Of a DNA stretch of 64,000 nucleotides, positions 1 to 7,453 are shown piece by piece; positions within the stretch are counted from its first letter, which is position 1, and each line of letters begins with the position of its first letter. The notes beneath the pieces are model-generated. The model was given only the letters and a program-made list of their open reading frames with translations, was not told the DNA's origin and did no database searches. The stretch lies in contig NZ_JACHHD010000007.1 in the NCBI RefSeq assembly GCF_014202635.1, forward strand, positions 29,476-93,475. Direction: 5' to 3'. This DNA comes from Faecalicoccus acidiformans (GTDB lineage Bacteria; Bacillota_I; Bacilli_A; Erysipelotrichales; Erysipelotrichaceae). Both the position numbers and the translations under genes were made by a program.

Positions 1-2
1 AA

Positions 3-539
3 TGCAATGGAAAACGATACAATGATGAGACGCTGCAAGTTCTCTATAAAGGAAAAAACATTGCGGACGTCTTAGATATGACAGTCGAAGAAGCACTGGA
101 TTTCTTTTCGAACATTTCGAAGATTCGTCATAAACTGCAGACGCTTTATGATGTTGGTCTTTCCTATATCAAATTAGGCCAGAGTGCGACTACGTTATCG
201 GGCGGAGAGGCCCAACGTGTCAAATTAGCCAGCGAACTGCAGAAAAAGGCGACAGGCAAGACATTGTTTGTGCTGGACGAACCAACGACGGGGCTGCATA
301 GCGATGATGTGAAAAAACTGATCGAAGTGTTGCAGCGGTTAGTCGATCATGGAGATACCGTGATCGTGATCGAGCATAATCTGGATGTGATCAAATGTGC
401 AGATCAAATCATAGATTTAGGACCGGAAGGCGGCCAGGATGGCGGGCAAGTTCTGATTACCGGAACTCCGGAACAAGTGGCGGCCTGTCCGGATAGTTAT
501 ACAGGGCAATATTTAAAGCCTTTATTGGAAAGGGAGTGA
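3..539 (+). CDS. uvrA: UvrABC excinuclease subunit A, C-terminal part
   Basis: This is the 3' end of a gene that starts before the window; the open frame is continuous from base 3. UvrA is the DNA-damage-sensing ABC ATPase of nucleotide excision repair and acts with UvrB, which is encoded separately here at 42398. The fragment begins [11 protein letters not shown], typical of the region just after the UvrA zinc module. It carries the second-domain ABC signature [12 protein letters not shown], the Walker [13 protein letters not shown] and the switch histidine in VIVIEHN. It ends four bases before hprK, so the two may be co-transcribed. Identity is secure although only about 178 residues are visible. 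Confidence 0.97.
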   Translation, partial: CNGKRYNDETLQVLYKGKNIADVLDMTVEEALDFFSNISKIRHKLQTLYDVGLSYIKLGQSATTLSGGEAQRVKLASELQKKATGKTLFVLDEPTTGLHSDDVKKLIEVLQRLVDHGDTVIVIEHNLDVIKCADQIIDLGPEGGQDGGQVLITGTPEQVAACPDSYTGQYLKPLLERE

Positions 540-543
540 ATTC

Positions 544-1524
544 ATGACAATGCACGAAACAGCTTCAACGATCAGCTTGCGCGATCTGGTGGCACAATTC
601 AACTGGGAAAGAGTTACGGGCGATGACTCTACCTTGGAGCGGTTATTAGAAACGGCAGCCACCAATCGGCCGGGTTTGGAACTCTCAGGATACTTTCCAA
701 ATACGGCCTCGAAACGACTTGCGATTTTGGGCGATAAAGAAATCGGCTATATCCAACAAGAGATGGATGAAGTTTCGCAAAGACGTAGTTTTGAATTCAT
801 CACCGGAGAAGATACACCAGCCATCGTTATTTGTCATGGACATGAATGTCCTTTGATCTTAGCAGAAATTGCACAGCGAAAGAATTTTCCGATCTTTAAG
901 ACGCCGGTAGAAACAGCCCATACGGTCGTGAATGTGACCAACTTCCTGGATGAAAAACTGGCGCATTCAATCATTATCCATGGCGAACTGATGCGGATCC
1001 ATGGTGTGGGTGTCATGATCACAGGGAATTCCGGGATGGGAAAAAGCGAAATTGCACTGGAGTTGATCCAAAAAGGACATCAGCTGGTTGCTGACGATCG
1101 CATTGACTGTTATCGCATCCATAATCAATTGATTGGCCGGACGCCGAAAATGCTGGAAGGCTTTATGGAGTTGCGTGGAGTCGGTATCATCAACATCGGC
1201 CGCATGTATGGAGTCGGCTCGTTTGCACACCAGACTCAGATTGATTTTCAAATCGAATTGGTGCCTTTTGACGGAAACGAAGAATATGACCGCGTCGGTA
1301 TCGAAGAAAAAGAATACTCCGAAATCATGGGGCTTAAGATCTTAAAGATGCGTATCCCTGTCAGCGGCGGACGCCCTATGTCTACGATCATTGAAGCGGC
1401 AGTTACGAACTTCTTGTTGTTGCAGGAAGGTTTTGATTCTGCCAAAGAATTTGAAGAGATGGTCTTAAAGGCCATTGCCGTAAATAAAACAGAGGAAGAA
1501 AACGATGGAACTGTTTCCCAATAG
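544..1524 (+). CDS. hprK: HPr kinase/phosphorylase
   Basis: HprK phosphorylates Ser46 of the PTS carrier HPr, using ATP or PPi, and also removes that phosphate by phosphorolysis, releasing PPi; it is the sensor for catabolite repression in Firmicutes. The 326-residue length is close to the family norm. The P-loop GNSGMGKSEIALELI lies near residue 161 and the C-terminal signature with IPVSGGRPM follows near residue 273. A GGGAG ribosome site sits 6-8 bases before the ATG at 544; a second ATG at 550 is possible. Its last 20 bases overlap lgt. In Bacillus, hprK is followed by lgt and ppaX, and that order is kept here in fused form. Confidence 0.96.
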   Translation: MTMHETASTISLRDLVAQFNWERVTGDDSTLERLLETAATNRPGLELSGYFPNTASKRLAILGDKEIGYIQQEMDEVSQRRSFEFITGEDTPAIVICHGHECPLILAEIAQRKNFPIFKTPVETAHTVVNVTNFLDEKLAHSIIIHGELMRIHGVGVMITGNSGMGKSEIALELIQKGHQLVADDRIDCYRIHNQLIGRTPKMLEGFMELRGVGIINIGRMYGVGSFAHQTQIDFQIELVPFDGNEEYDRVGIEEKEYSEIMGLKILKMRIPVSGGRPMSTIIEAAVTNFLLLQEGFDSAKEFEEMVLKAIAVNKTEEENDGTVSQ

Positions 1525-2962
1525 TCGCGTGATCTTGTCTTTAGGCGGACTGCATATCACCTGGTATGCGGTTTTGATCTTGACAGGCGTTGTAATTGCT
1601 TATCTGTTGGCACAAAAGTCGATGAAAAAATGGGGATATAGTTCTTCGGTTCTGGAAGACTATGTGATCCCTATGATGGTGCTTTCCATTTTGGGAGCAC
1701 GATTGTACTATGTGATCTTTGAGTGGGAGTTTTATGCCGCGCATCCGGATCAGATCATTGCTATCTGGAACGGAGGACTAGCCATCTATGGCGGCTTGAT
1801 TGTCGGAGTGCTTTACAGTATCTGGTATTTTCGTAAAAATCGGATCTCGGTGCTTCGCATGTTTGACTGTATTATGCCTGGTGTCATGGTTGCTCAGGCG
1901 TTTGGACGCTGGGGCAATTTTATGAATCAGGAGGCTTTTGGAAAGATCGTTTCCGAAAGTTATTATGATGTATTTCCTGCGTTCATCAAAGACCAGATGT
2001 GGATCCAGGGTGCCTATCGCGAACCGACTTTTTTGTATGAAAGCGTGGGAAACCTGTTGGGATTTGCCTTTATCACTTTGATTTTCCGCAAGAAATTCTA
2101 CCGTCATCGAGGAGATTGCGGATTTATGTATTGCGTATGGTATGGCTTGTTGCGATTCTTTGTGGAAGGGTTGCGTACCGACTCTTTGATGATCGGCTCT
2201 TTACGGGTTTCGCAGCTCGTTTCTTTAGCCTTGGTCCTTGTCGGTGTTTTAGGATTGAGCGGCCTTCTTCATAAATGGTTTCACTGGTATCAGAAACCGG
2301 TGCTGCTTTTTGATTTGGATGGAACCCTGCAGGATTCGCGCGAGCTGGTTTTTGAGACCGTTCGTCAAGTCTTTGCGAAGATGAAGCCGGAAAAACAGCT
2401 GAGCCAAGATGAGTTATATGCGTTTTTTGGACCGACGCTGGAAGTTTCTTTCGGAAAGTATTTTGCGCAAGAACAGATCCCGGAGGCCATTGAGCTTTAT
2501 CAAAAGATCAATTTTGATCTGCATGATTCTTTGTTGAAGCCGATCCCGCACGCCTTTGAAACCATATCGGCATTAAAAGAAGAAGGATATTTGATGGCGA
2601 TCGTTTCGAACAAACGAACACCGGCAGCTTTACACGGGCTGCAGATCGTGCATTTGGATGCTTATTTTGATATTGTTTTGGGAGCGGAAAAACTGCCAGA
2701 ACCTAAGCCGAGTGCATCTGGCTTGATAGAAGCATGTAATTTGTTGAATACTGGACATGATGATGTGATCTACATCGGAGATAATGCGACTGATATTCTA
2801 TGCGCCAAAAATATGGCTGCTTTTTCAGTCGGGTTTACGGAAGATCCTCGTCAAAAAGAAGCAATGGAAAAAGAACACCCTTGCAGGGTGATTCAAGATC
2901 TAAGAGAACTCTTGGAATTGTGTAAGGAGGAACGAGCATGGAGCGACAATACGATTTGGTAA
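1505..2962 (+). CDS. lgt: Lgt-PpaX fusion: prolipoprotein diacylglyceryl transferase with C-terminal HAD phosphatase
   Basis: Residues 1 to about 262 are Lgt, a multi-pass membrane enzyme that moves diacylglycerol from phosphatidylglycerol to the lipobox cysteine of prolipoproteins. The motif GRWGNFMNQEAFG near residue 135 and GGLAIYGGL are diagnostic. Without a stop, residues from about 265 form a complete HAD hydrolase: DLDGTLQDS (residue 270), the motif II serine in VSNKR, the lysine in EPKPS and IGDNATD. That half resembles PpaX, the pyrophosphatase that clears PPi made by HprK, which in Bacillus is the next separate gene. Lgt alone is usually 260-290 residues, so 485 is a true fusion. 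The substrate of the HAD half is inferred from gene order. The end overlaps trxB by 25 bases. Confidence 0.9.
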   Translation: MELFPNSRVILSLGGLHITWYAVLILTGVVIAYLLAQKSMKKWGYSSSVLEDYVIPMMVLSILGARLYYVIFEWEFYAAHPDQIIAIWNGGLAIYGGLIVGVLYSIWYFRKNRISVLRMFDCIMPGVMVAQAFGRWGNFMNQEAFGKIVSESYYDVFPAFIKDQMWIQGAYREPTFLYESVGNLLGFAFITLIFRKKFYRHRGDCGFMYCVWYGLLRFFVEGLRTDSLMIGSLRVSQLVSLALVLVGVLGLSGLLHKWFHWYQKPVLLFDLDGTLQDSRELVFETVRQVFAKMKPEKQLSQDELYAFFGPTLEVSFGKYFAQEQIPEAIELYQKINFDLHDSLLKPIPHAFETISALKEEGYLMAIVSNKRTPAALHGLQIVHLDAYFDIVLGAEKLPEPKPSASGLIEACNLLNTGHDDVIYIGDNATDILCAKNMAAFSVGFTEDPRQKEAMEKEHPCRVIQDLRELLELCKEERAWSDNTIW

Positions 2963-3852
2963 TCATTGGAGCTGGCCCGGCCGGGATGGCAGCCAGTGTT
3001 TATGGTTCTCGTGCCGGATTGAAGACTTTGTTGTTGGATAATGGGGCACCGGGCGGAAAACTGATCAAGACACATAAGATCTCTAATTACCCTGGTGTAA
3101 AGGAATTGAGCGGTGTTGAGCTTGCGACGAGTATGTTTGAACAGTCAACATCTTTTGGAGCCGAATACGCCTATGGTGACGTAGAAAAAGTGGATGCGGA
3201 TAAAAAAGTGACATTGAGCGACGGAACGGTCATTGAGGCAAAAGCGGTGATCGTTGCGACCGGGACCAAAGAGCGGCTGTTGAAGATCCCTGGAGAACAA
3301 GAAAATATCGGACGAGGGGTTTCATTTTGTGCGGTATGCGACGGAGCCTTCTTTAAGAATAAAGATGTGGTCGTGATCGGCGGCGGCAATTCTGCTTTAG
3401 AAGAAAGTCTCTTTTTAACACAGTTTGCCAATAAGGTGACGATCGTGATCCGCCGTGATGTTTTCCGTGCAGAAAAGAAGATCCAGGAGCAGATCCAGGC
3501 CAACGATAAAATCGAAGTGATTGTAAAACATATCCCGAAAGAAATCTTGGCCGAAAATGGAAAAGTATCGGGAATCGTTTTTGAAAACGTGGAGACCAAA
3601 GAGCCGATGACACTTTCTTGCCAGGGAATCTTCCCTTATGTAGGGCAAGATCCGAATACAGTTTGTTTGGAAGGATTGGGTGTTTTGGATGACAAAGGAT
3701 ATGTCATCGTTGATGATTCTTGCCAGACAAAGATCCCGGGCCTTTATGCAGCCGGGGATGTGATCCAAAAAGAGCTGCGGCAAGTGGTGACGGCGACCAA
3801 TGACGGAGCCATAGCGGCACAGCATGCCTTTCATCAAATTACGGGAATCTAA
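2938..3852 (+). CDS. trxB: Thioredoxin reductase
   Basis: An NADPH-dependent flavoenzyme that reduces thioredoxin. At 304 residues it has the N-terminal FAD-binding GAGPAGMAAS, the redox-active CAVC at residues 131-134 followed by DG, the NAD(P)-binding GGGNSALEE, and the C-terminal FAD motif with GLYAAGDV. The start is set by a strong AAGGAGG eight bases before the ATG at 2938, inside the end of the lgt-ppaX fusion. It is the last gene of the uvrA-hprK-lgt-trxB run, and a hairpin terminator follows. A ferredoxin- or flavin-dependent relative cannot be fully excluded from sequence alone, but the CAVC spacing is that of classical TrxB. Confidence 0.95.
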   Translation: MERQYDLVIIGAGPAGMAASVYGSRAGLKTLLLDNGAPGGKLIKTHKISNYPGVKELSGVELATSMFEQSTSFGAEYAYGDVEKVDADKKVTLSDGTVIEAKAVIVATGTKERLLKIPGEQENIGRGVSFCAVCDGAFFKNKDVVVIGGGNSALEESLFLTQFANKVTIVIRRDVFRAEKKIQEQIQANDKIEVIVKHIPKEILAENGKVSGIVFENVETKEPMTLSCQGIFPYVGQDPNTVCLEGLGVLDDKGYVIVDDSCQTKIPGLYAAGDVIQKELRQVVTATNDGAIAAQHAFHQITGI

Positions 3853-3867
3853 AGTTTATGAAAATAT

Positions 3868-3897
3868 AACCTGGCGAAAATCTGCTGGGTTTTTCTT
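3868..3897 (+). terminator. Rho-independent terminator after trxB
   Basis: An 8-bp stem with two G-U pairs, AACCTGGC and GCTGGGTT, around the loop GAAAATCT, followed by TTTTCTT. It closes the hprK-lgt-trxB operon. Confidence 0.7.
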
Positions 3898-3972
3898 ATA
3901 GTTCCACAAGATTTAGAATAAACACTGCGAACTAAAATAGGATGATCCTGTTTTTCGACTTAGAATTTGAAG

Positions 3973-3986
3973 TGTAAAGGCTTTCA
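3973..3986. promoter_or_regulatory. Candidate cre site upstream of the PocR-domain gene
   Basis: TGTAAAGGCTTTCA matches the CcpA operator consensus TGWAANCGNTNWCA at every fixed position but one. It lies between a weak -35 (TTGAAG, 3967) and -10 (TATGAA, 3991) and about 65 bases before the start codon, where CcpA would block initiation. HprK, which controls CcpA through HPr-Ser-P, is encoded 2.5 kb upstream. It is an inference from a short motif. Confidence 0.4.
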
Positions 3987-4050
3987 TTTTTATGAAAAAA
4001 ATGATTTAATAAAGACGTAACTTTTATCTTATTTTATCGAGGTGAATCAT

Positions 4051-4551
4051 ATGAACGCAATGGAAGCTATCTACAAAGCAATGGATGCCTATTATGACAT
4101 CACAGGGCTGCACAGTTATTTCGTTCAGAATGAGAGCGATATCATCAGTGCCAGCGCAAAAGAAAAGAATTTTTTCTGTAAATGTCTAAAGACCAGTACG
4201 CGCGCCTTGAAGCATTGTGATGACTGCACAGTGGAAAACTATACGCAGGCATTACAGTCTATGAAGGTGCAAACGTATTCTTGTCATGCGGGAATCGTGA
4301 AATGGTCTGTTCCGGTGGATGTCAATGGATTGACGGGTGTCATCGTTTCCGAGGGTGTCATCTCTAAACAGCAGATCAAGGAAAGCGATGACTGGATCGG
4401 TTATCTTGCCGAGAAATATAATGTATCGAGAACGATCTTATTGGAAAACTACCACCAGATCAAAGAGATGACCGAAGAGCAGGTAAACTGCAGCATCCAG
4501 CTGCTGGAAGATATCTTATCTTATTATGCATCGGTAGTAAGCGAAGACTAG
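4051..4551 (+). CDS. Stand-alone PocR-type sensory domain protein
   Basis: A 166-residue soluble protein resembling the PocR ligand-binding domain, which usually sits at the N-terminus of transcription factors or histidine kinases and senses small hydrocarbon metabolites. Seen directly are a cysteine cluster FFCKCLKTSTRALKHC followed by DDC, then YSCHAGIVKWSVPV and a stretch GLTGVIVSEGVIS, in the order typical of the family. No DNA-binding or catalytic domain follows; the C-terminal 45 residues look helical. The start is the ATG at 4051, preceded by GAGGTGA; a GTG nine bases upstream lies inside that ribosome site. It is monocistronic with its own terminator. How a lone sensor domain would signal is unknown. 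Confidence 0.65.
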   Translation: MNAMEAIYKAMDAYYDITGLHSYFVQNESDIISASAKEKNFFCKCLKTSTRALKHCDDCTVENYTQALQSMKVQTYSCHAGIVKWSVPVDVNGLTGVIVSEGVISKQQIKESDDWIGYLAEKYNVSRTILLENYHQIKEMTEEQVNCSIQLLEDILSYYASVVSED

Positions 4552-4567
4552 TTCTTCGCTTTTTTTA
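4540..4567 (+). terminator. Terminator of the PocR-domain gene
   Basis: A perfect 8-bp stem AGCGAAGA/TCTTCGCT with a five-base loop, then a run of seven T. The TAG stop codon of the gene (4549-4551) lies in the loop. Confidence 0.9.
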
Positions 4568-4574
4568 AGGCAAG

Positions 4575-4598
4575 AAAAAAAGCGGAAGATCATTCCGC
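4575..4598 (-). terminator. Terminator of the patatin gene
   Basis: Read on the minus strand, GCGGAA-TGATC-TTCCGC is followed by seven T. The TGA stop of the patatin gene lies in the loop. It faces the PocR-gene terminator, so the convergent genes are closed by separate hairpins. Confidence 0.85.
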
Positions 4599-5438
4599 CT
4601 GCAGATATCGATCCAGATCTTCGTGATGATCTTTCAGATCCTGATATCCGGTTTTATAAAGGGATTCTAATTTCACGACATCTTGCTCCAAACGTCCCAC
4701 ACCATGCGTATCGCTGGGGTATAAAACAAAGAGTTGTCCTTCCTTTTCTAATTCTTCCATTTTTTGAAATTGTTCATTGTATCGGATATGACGATTCTTT
4801 AGGGCGTCTACGACATAAGGATAGTCCTTATACATTTTTTCTGCCAAAGCCATAAATTTATTGGAAGATTTTCGGTAGCCTTGAGGTTTTGTGGAAATGA
4901 TGACGATTTTATCATAGCCTTTTTTCATCATAAACTCATATGGAATGGAGTCGGCCAAGCCTCCATCCAGCATTTCATGGCCGCCGAAGGAAACGATTTT
5001 GGAGATGAAAGGCAAAGAGGCGCTGGCTCGAATATATTCGATATTTTCCTGGATATGAGGAATGGGAATATAAAGAGCTTCGCCATTCTGACAGTCAAAA
5101 CAAACCGTATAAAGTCGAGTTTTAGAATTGTTGAAAGTTTTATAATCGAAGGGATCGATTACATTTGGGATTTCATCATAAATGAATTGGGCATTGAAAA
5201 GATCCCCGGTCTGAATCAAGGATTTAAAAGAGAAACTGCGTTTATCGACCAGGTAATGTGCCCCGATTCGAATCGCTCGGCCTCTTTGTTTGCTGATGTA
5301 GCTGGTCGCATGACAAGCGCCGGCGCTGACTCCGATCACGCCGTCAAACTGAATCTGCTGATCTAATAAGTAGTCGATCACACCGCAAGTATAGGCACCG
5401 CGCATGCCGCCGCCTTCTAATACCAATGCTGTTTTCAT
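4590..5438 (-). CDS. Patatin-like phospholipase
   Basis: A 282-residue cytoplasmic serine hydrolase of the bacterial patatin family. The oxyanion-hole motif GGGMRGAY is near residue 10, the nucleophile elbow GVSAG near residue 37, and the catalytic aspartate in LDGGLADSIP near residue 158. Such proteins hydrolyse acyl esters of lipids, but the natural substrate cannot be told here. There is no signal peptide or membrane segment. The start ATG (5436-5438) follows a GGGGGGAA ribosome site. The gene is monocistronic, convergent with the PocR-domain gene and divergent from the c-di-AMP receptor gene. Confidence 0.9.
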   Translation of the reverse strand: MKTALVLEGGGMRGAYTCGVIDYLLDQQIQFDGVIGVSAGACHATSYISKQRGRAIRIGAHYLVDKRSFSFKSLIQTGDLFNAQFIYDEIPNVIDPFDYKTFNNSKTRLYTVCFDCQNGEALYIPIPHIQENIEYIRASASLPFISKIVSFGGHEMLDGGLADSIPYEFMMKKGYDKIVIISTKPQGYRKSSNKFMALAEKMYKDYPYVVDALKNRHIRYNEQFQKMEELEKEGQLFVLYPSDTHGVGRLEQDVVKLESLYKTGYQDLKDHHEDLDRYLQAE

Positions 5439-5555
5439 TTCACATTCCCCCCTTATAGAAACATTATTATACTGCGAATTTGAGGGATGTCAAAAGTCTT
5501 ACTGTTCGTTTGAAAAGGGAATGTGTATAATGAAGAAGAAAGAGAAGTGATACTT

Positions 5556-5879
5556 ATGAAACTGATTTTGGCAATCATGTCCAACGATGACAGTCCTACA
5601 GTGAGCACCCAATTGAATAAAGCCGGTTATCAGGTAACGAAGCTGGCAACAACAGGAGGTTTTTTGCGTGCGGGGAATACGACTTTGATCTGTGGTTGTG
5701 AGGATGATGCGGTCCAGCGGGCTTTGCAGATCATAGAAAAACACTCAAGCAAGCGAACAGAAATCATTCCCAATACGGCCAGTTATGATATCTCGCATTT
5801 TTCCAGTTTTCCTTTAGAAGTGCAAGTGGGCGGTGCGGTTATCTTCGTACTGGATGTTGAACAGTTCTATAAAGTATAA
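5556..5879 (+). CDS. darA: Cyclic-di-AMP receptor, DarA/PstA family
   Basis: A 107-residue PII-like trimeric protein that binds c-di-AMP; its downstream target is not established. The start MKLILAIMSNDD, the loop TTGGFLRAGNTTL and the C-terminal GGAVIFVLDVEQF are family hallmarks. The ATG at 5556 is preferred over the upstream GTG at 5523 because that GTG overlaps a consensus -10 box TATAAT (5526-5531); the mRNA then starts about 20 bases before the gene with an AAGAGAAG-like ribosome site. In Bacillus it lies near tmk and holB; here it is alone. No obvious plus-strand terminator follows, only the hairpin of the opposing gene. Confidence 0.92.
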   Translation: MKLILAIMSNDDSPTVSTQLNKAGYQVTKLATTGGFLRAGNTTLICGCEDDAVQRALQIIEKHSSKRTEIIPNTASYDISHFSSFPLEVQVGGAVIFVLDVEQFYKV

Positions 5880-5906
5880 AAACAGGCGCCAGCTAATTGC
5901 TGGCGC
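5878..5906 (-). terminator. Terminator of the 122-residue unknown gene
   Basis: A perfect 8-bp stem GCGCCAGC/GCTGGCGC; on the minus strand it is followed by CTG and five T. The stop codon of the minus gene falls at the edge of the hairpin. It may also slow transcripts arriving from darA, but there is no T run in that direction. Confidence 0.8.
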
Positions 5907-6261
5907 TGATGCGTTTCTGGATCATTTTTTGAATTTCTTTAGCTTCCTGGGTGTCTTTGTGGTACAGATCTGTATTGAACCCGGTCTTGATCTTTGAGAT
6001 ATAGATAGCACGAATCGATCCGTCTTTTAATGTGATCTTGATTCCCACATAGAATCGCGGCTCCAAAGCACCGCTTAGGAAGGTTGTTCCTCCAAGAACT
6101 TGATGAGAAAAAGGAATGGATTTTCCATGGAAGCTGGCTTCTTCGTTGAGTACAGCAGCCTTTTCAATGTCTTCGTAAGAAACTTCTCCTATTGTTCCCA
6201 TCAAAATATCCAGTTTTTTGTTGTCGTCATCAAATCTGACGGATTGAAATTGTTTCAACAT
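5893..6261 (-). CDS. Conserved-looking small protein of unknown function
   Basis: I do not recognise this 122-residue protein. The start MLKQFQSVRF is chosen because a GAGGTGATTTCC ribosome site sits directly before its ATG (6259-6261); the longer frame to 6372 has no such site. It has alternating beta-rich segments (FYVGIKITLKDGSIRAIYIS) and a helical, charged C-terminus, with no membrane segment or cysteine cluster. The composition suggests a soluble domain of the PH-like or small beta-barrel type, but that is only an impression. It is monocistronic with its own terminator, between darA and perR. Confidence 0.7.
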   Translation of the reverse strand: MLKQFQSVRFDDDNKKLDILMGTIGEVSYEDIEKAAVLNEEASFHGKSIPFSHQVLGGTTFLSGALEPRFYVGIKITLKDGSIRAIYISKIKTGFNTDLYHKDTQEAKEIQKMIQKRISASN

Positions 6262-6385
6262 GGAAATCACCTCGTTTCTTTCATCTTTATTATACCTATT
6301 AGATAATTTTTTCACAAGTAATGCGATATTAAGATTCTGTAAATAAGGAACTCGATATAAGTTAGAGCACACTCACTAAATAAGA

Positions 6386-6414
6386 TTGTTTTTCTTTAAA
6401 TAAAGGGTTAAACT
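6386..6414 (+). promoter_or_regulatory. Candidate perR promoter
   Basis: TTGTTT (6386-6391), a 17-base spacer and TAAACT (6409-6414). The predicted start falls in the palindrome at 6413-6429, so a repressor bound there would block initiation. Confidence 0.45.
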
Positions 6415-6429
6415 AAGAATAGTTCTTAG
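6413..6429. promoter_or_regulatory. Fur/PerR-type operator in front of perR
   Basis: CTAAGAATAGTTCTTAG is a perfect 7-3-7 inverted repeat. Its inner part is close to the TTAGAATNATTCTAA form of Per/Fur boxes in Gram-positives. It overlaps the end of the -10 box and lies 13 bases before the perR ATG, which suggests autoregulation and control of rbr in the same transcript. Confidence 0.55.
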
Positions 6430-6442
6430 ATGAGGAGATAAG

Positions 6443-6829
6443 ATGTATAAGATTTCAAAACAGAGAGAATGGATCTATACGTATATGCTGGAACATCCGG
6501 GGCAGCATTTCAGCGCGGAAGATATCTTTGCCGGACTGAATGAGATGGGAAAAACTGTTTCACTGGCTACGGTCTACCGCAATTTGAAAATTTTACAGAA
6601 TGAGCATCGGATCGGAAGCTTGATGTTGACCAGCGGAAAACAAGTGTTCGACCAAACTTGCCGGCCGCACGATCATCTGATCTGTACGCATTGCCACCGC
6701 GTCTATGATGTGGATATGACGTATGATCGGTCTCTGGAAAGAAAAGCCGAAAATCAGCTTCAGCTTCCCATTGAATCCCATTCTTTGATCTTGTATGGAA
6801 TCTGTGCAGATTGTCTTAAAGAAAGGTAA
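6443..6829 (+). CDS. perR: Fur-family regulator, probably PerR
   Basis: A 128-residue Fur-family repressor. The N-terminal winged helix contains the recognition segment SLATVYRNLKIL; the metal-binding half has HDHLICTHCHRVYDVD and a C-terminal CADC pair, giving the CxxC...CxxC structural zinc site. I assign it to the PerR branch because it is followed after 11 bases by rubrerythrin, a classic PerR target. Peroxide sensing would come from metal-catalysed histidine oxidation. Fur or Zur function cannot be excluded by sequence. The ribosome site AGGAGA lies six bases before the ATG, and an inverted-repeat operator precedes it. Confidence 0.85.
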   Translation: MYKISKQREWIYTYMLEHPGQHFSAEDIFAGLNEMGKTVSLATVYRNLKILQNEHRIGSLMLTSGKQVFDQTCRPHDHLICTHCHRVYDVDMTYDRSLERKAENQLQLPIESHSLILYGICADCLKER

Positions 6830-6840
6830 GGTAAAGAACA

Positions 6841-7374
6841 ATGGAATTAAAAGGATCAAAAACAGAACAAAATTTACAGACGGCATTTGCCGGAGAAAGC
6901 CAGGCTCGCAACAAATACACATATTTTGCTAATGTGGCCCGTAAAGAAGGAATGAACCAGATCGCAGAGATCTTTGAAGAAACAGCTCGCAACGAACAAG
7001 AACATGCTCGTTTATGGTTTGAAGCTTTAGGCGGTATCGGAAATACGGATGCAAACTTAAAAGCCGCTGCCGAAGGGGAAAACTACGAATGGACAACGAT
7101 GTATAAAGAGTTTGCAGAAACAGCTCGTGAAGAAGGATTCACAAAGATCGCTTTCCAGATGGATAAAGTGGCAGAAATCGAAAAACAACATGAAGAACGT
7201 TATTTAAAACTGCTTTCAAATGTGGAAAATGGAAAAGTATTTGCCGGAGAAGAAAGCGATACTTGGATCTGTGGAATCTGTGGATTCCAGTATACTGGAG
7301 CCAATGCGCCAAAAGCTTGCCCGGTTTGTGGATATCCGCAGTCTGTATTCCGCAAGATCGCTAAAAACTATTAA
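6841..7374 (+). CDS. rbr: Rubrerythrin
   Basis: A 177-residue peroxidase of anaerobes that reduces H2O2 with electrons from rubredoxin or ferredoxin. The N-terminal four-helix domain supplies the di-iron ligands, with the ExxH motifs in NEQEHARLW and IEKQHEER. The C-terminal rubredoxin domain has CGICGF and CPVCGYP binding a single iron. The length is normal. It is the second gene of the perR operon, 11 bases downstream, and ends at a strong terminator. Confidence 0.96.
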   Translation: MELKGSKTEQNLQTAFAGESQARNKYTYFANVARKEGMNQIAEIFEETARNEQEHARLWFEALGGIGNTDANLKAAAEGENYEWTTMYKEFAETAREEGFTKIAFQMDKVAEIEKQHEERYLKLLSNVENGKVFAGEESDTWICGICGFQYTGANAPKACPVCGYPQSVFRKIAKNY

Positions 7375-7380
7375 TACGAT

Positions 7381-7405
7381 AAGCTCAGTTCGCTGAGCTT
7401 TTTTT
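7381..7405 (+). terminator. Terminator of perR-rbr
   Basis: AAGCTCAG-TTCG-CTGAGCTT, an 8-bp stem with a stable TTCG tetraloop, running into seven T. Confidence 0.93.
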
Positions 7406-7453
7406 GTTTGGAATGTTGTATACTATAAACAAGTAGAATTTTGAGGTGATCGT

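Noticed and set aside
3171..3599. 142-codon minus-strand frame inside trxB
   Set aside because: It is a shadow of the trxB reading frame with no ribosome site. Many similar antisense frames across the window were set aside for the same reason.
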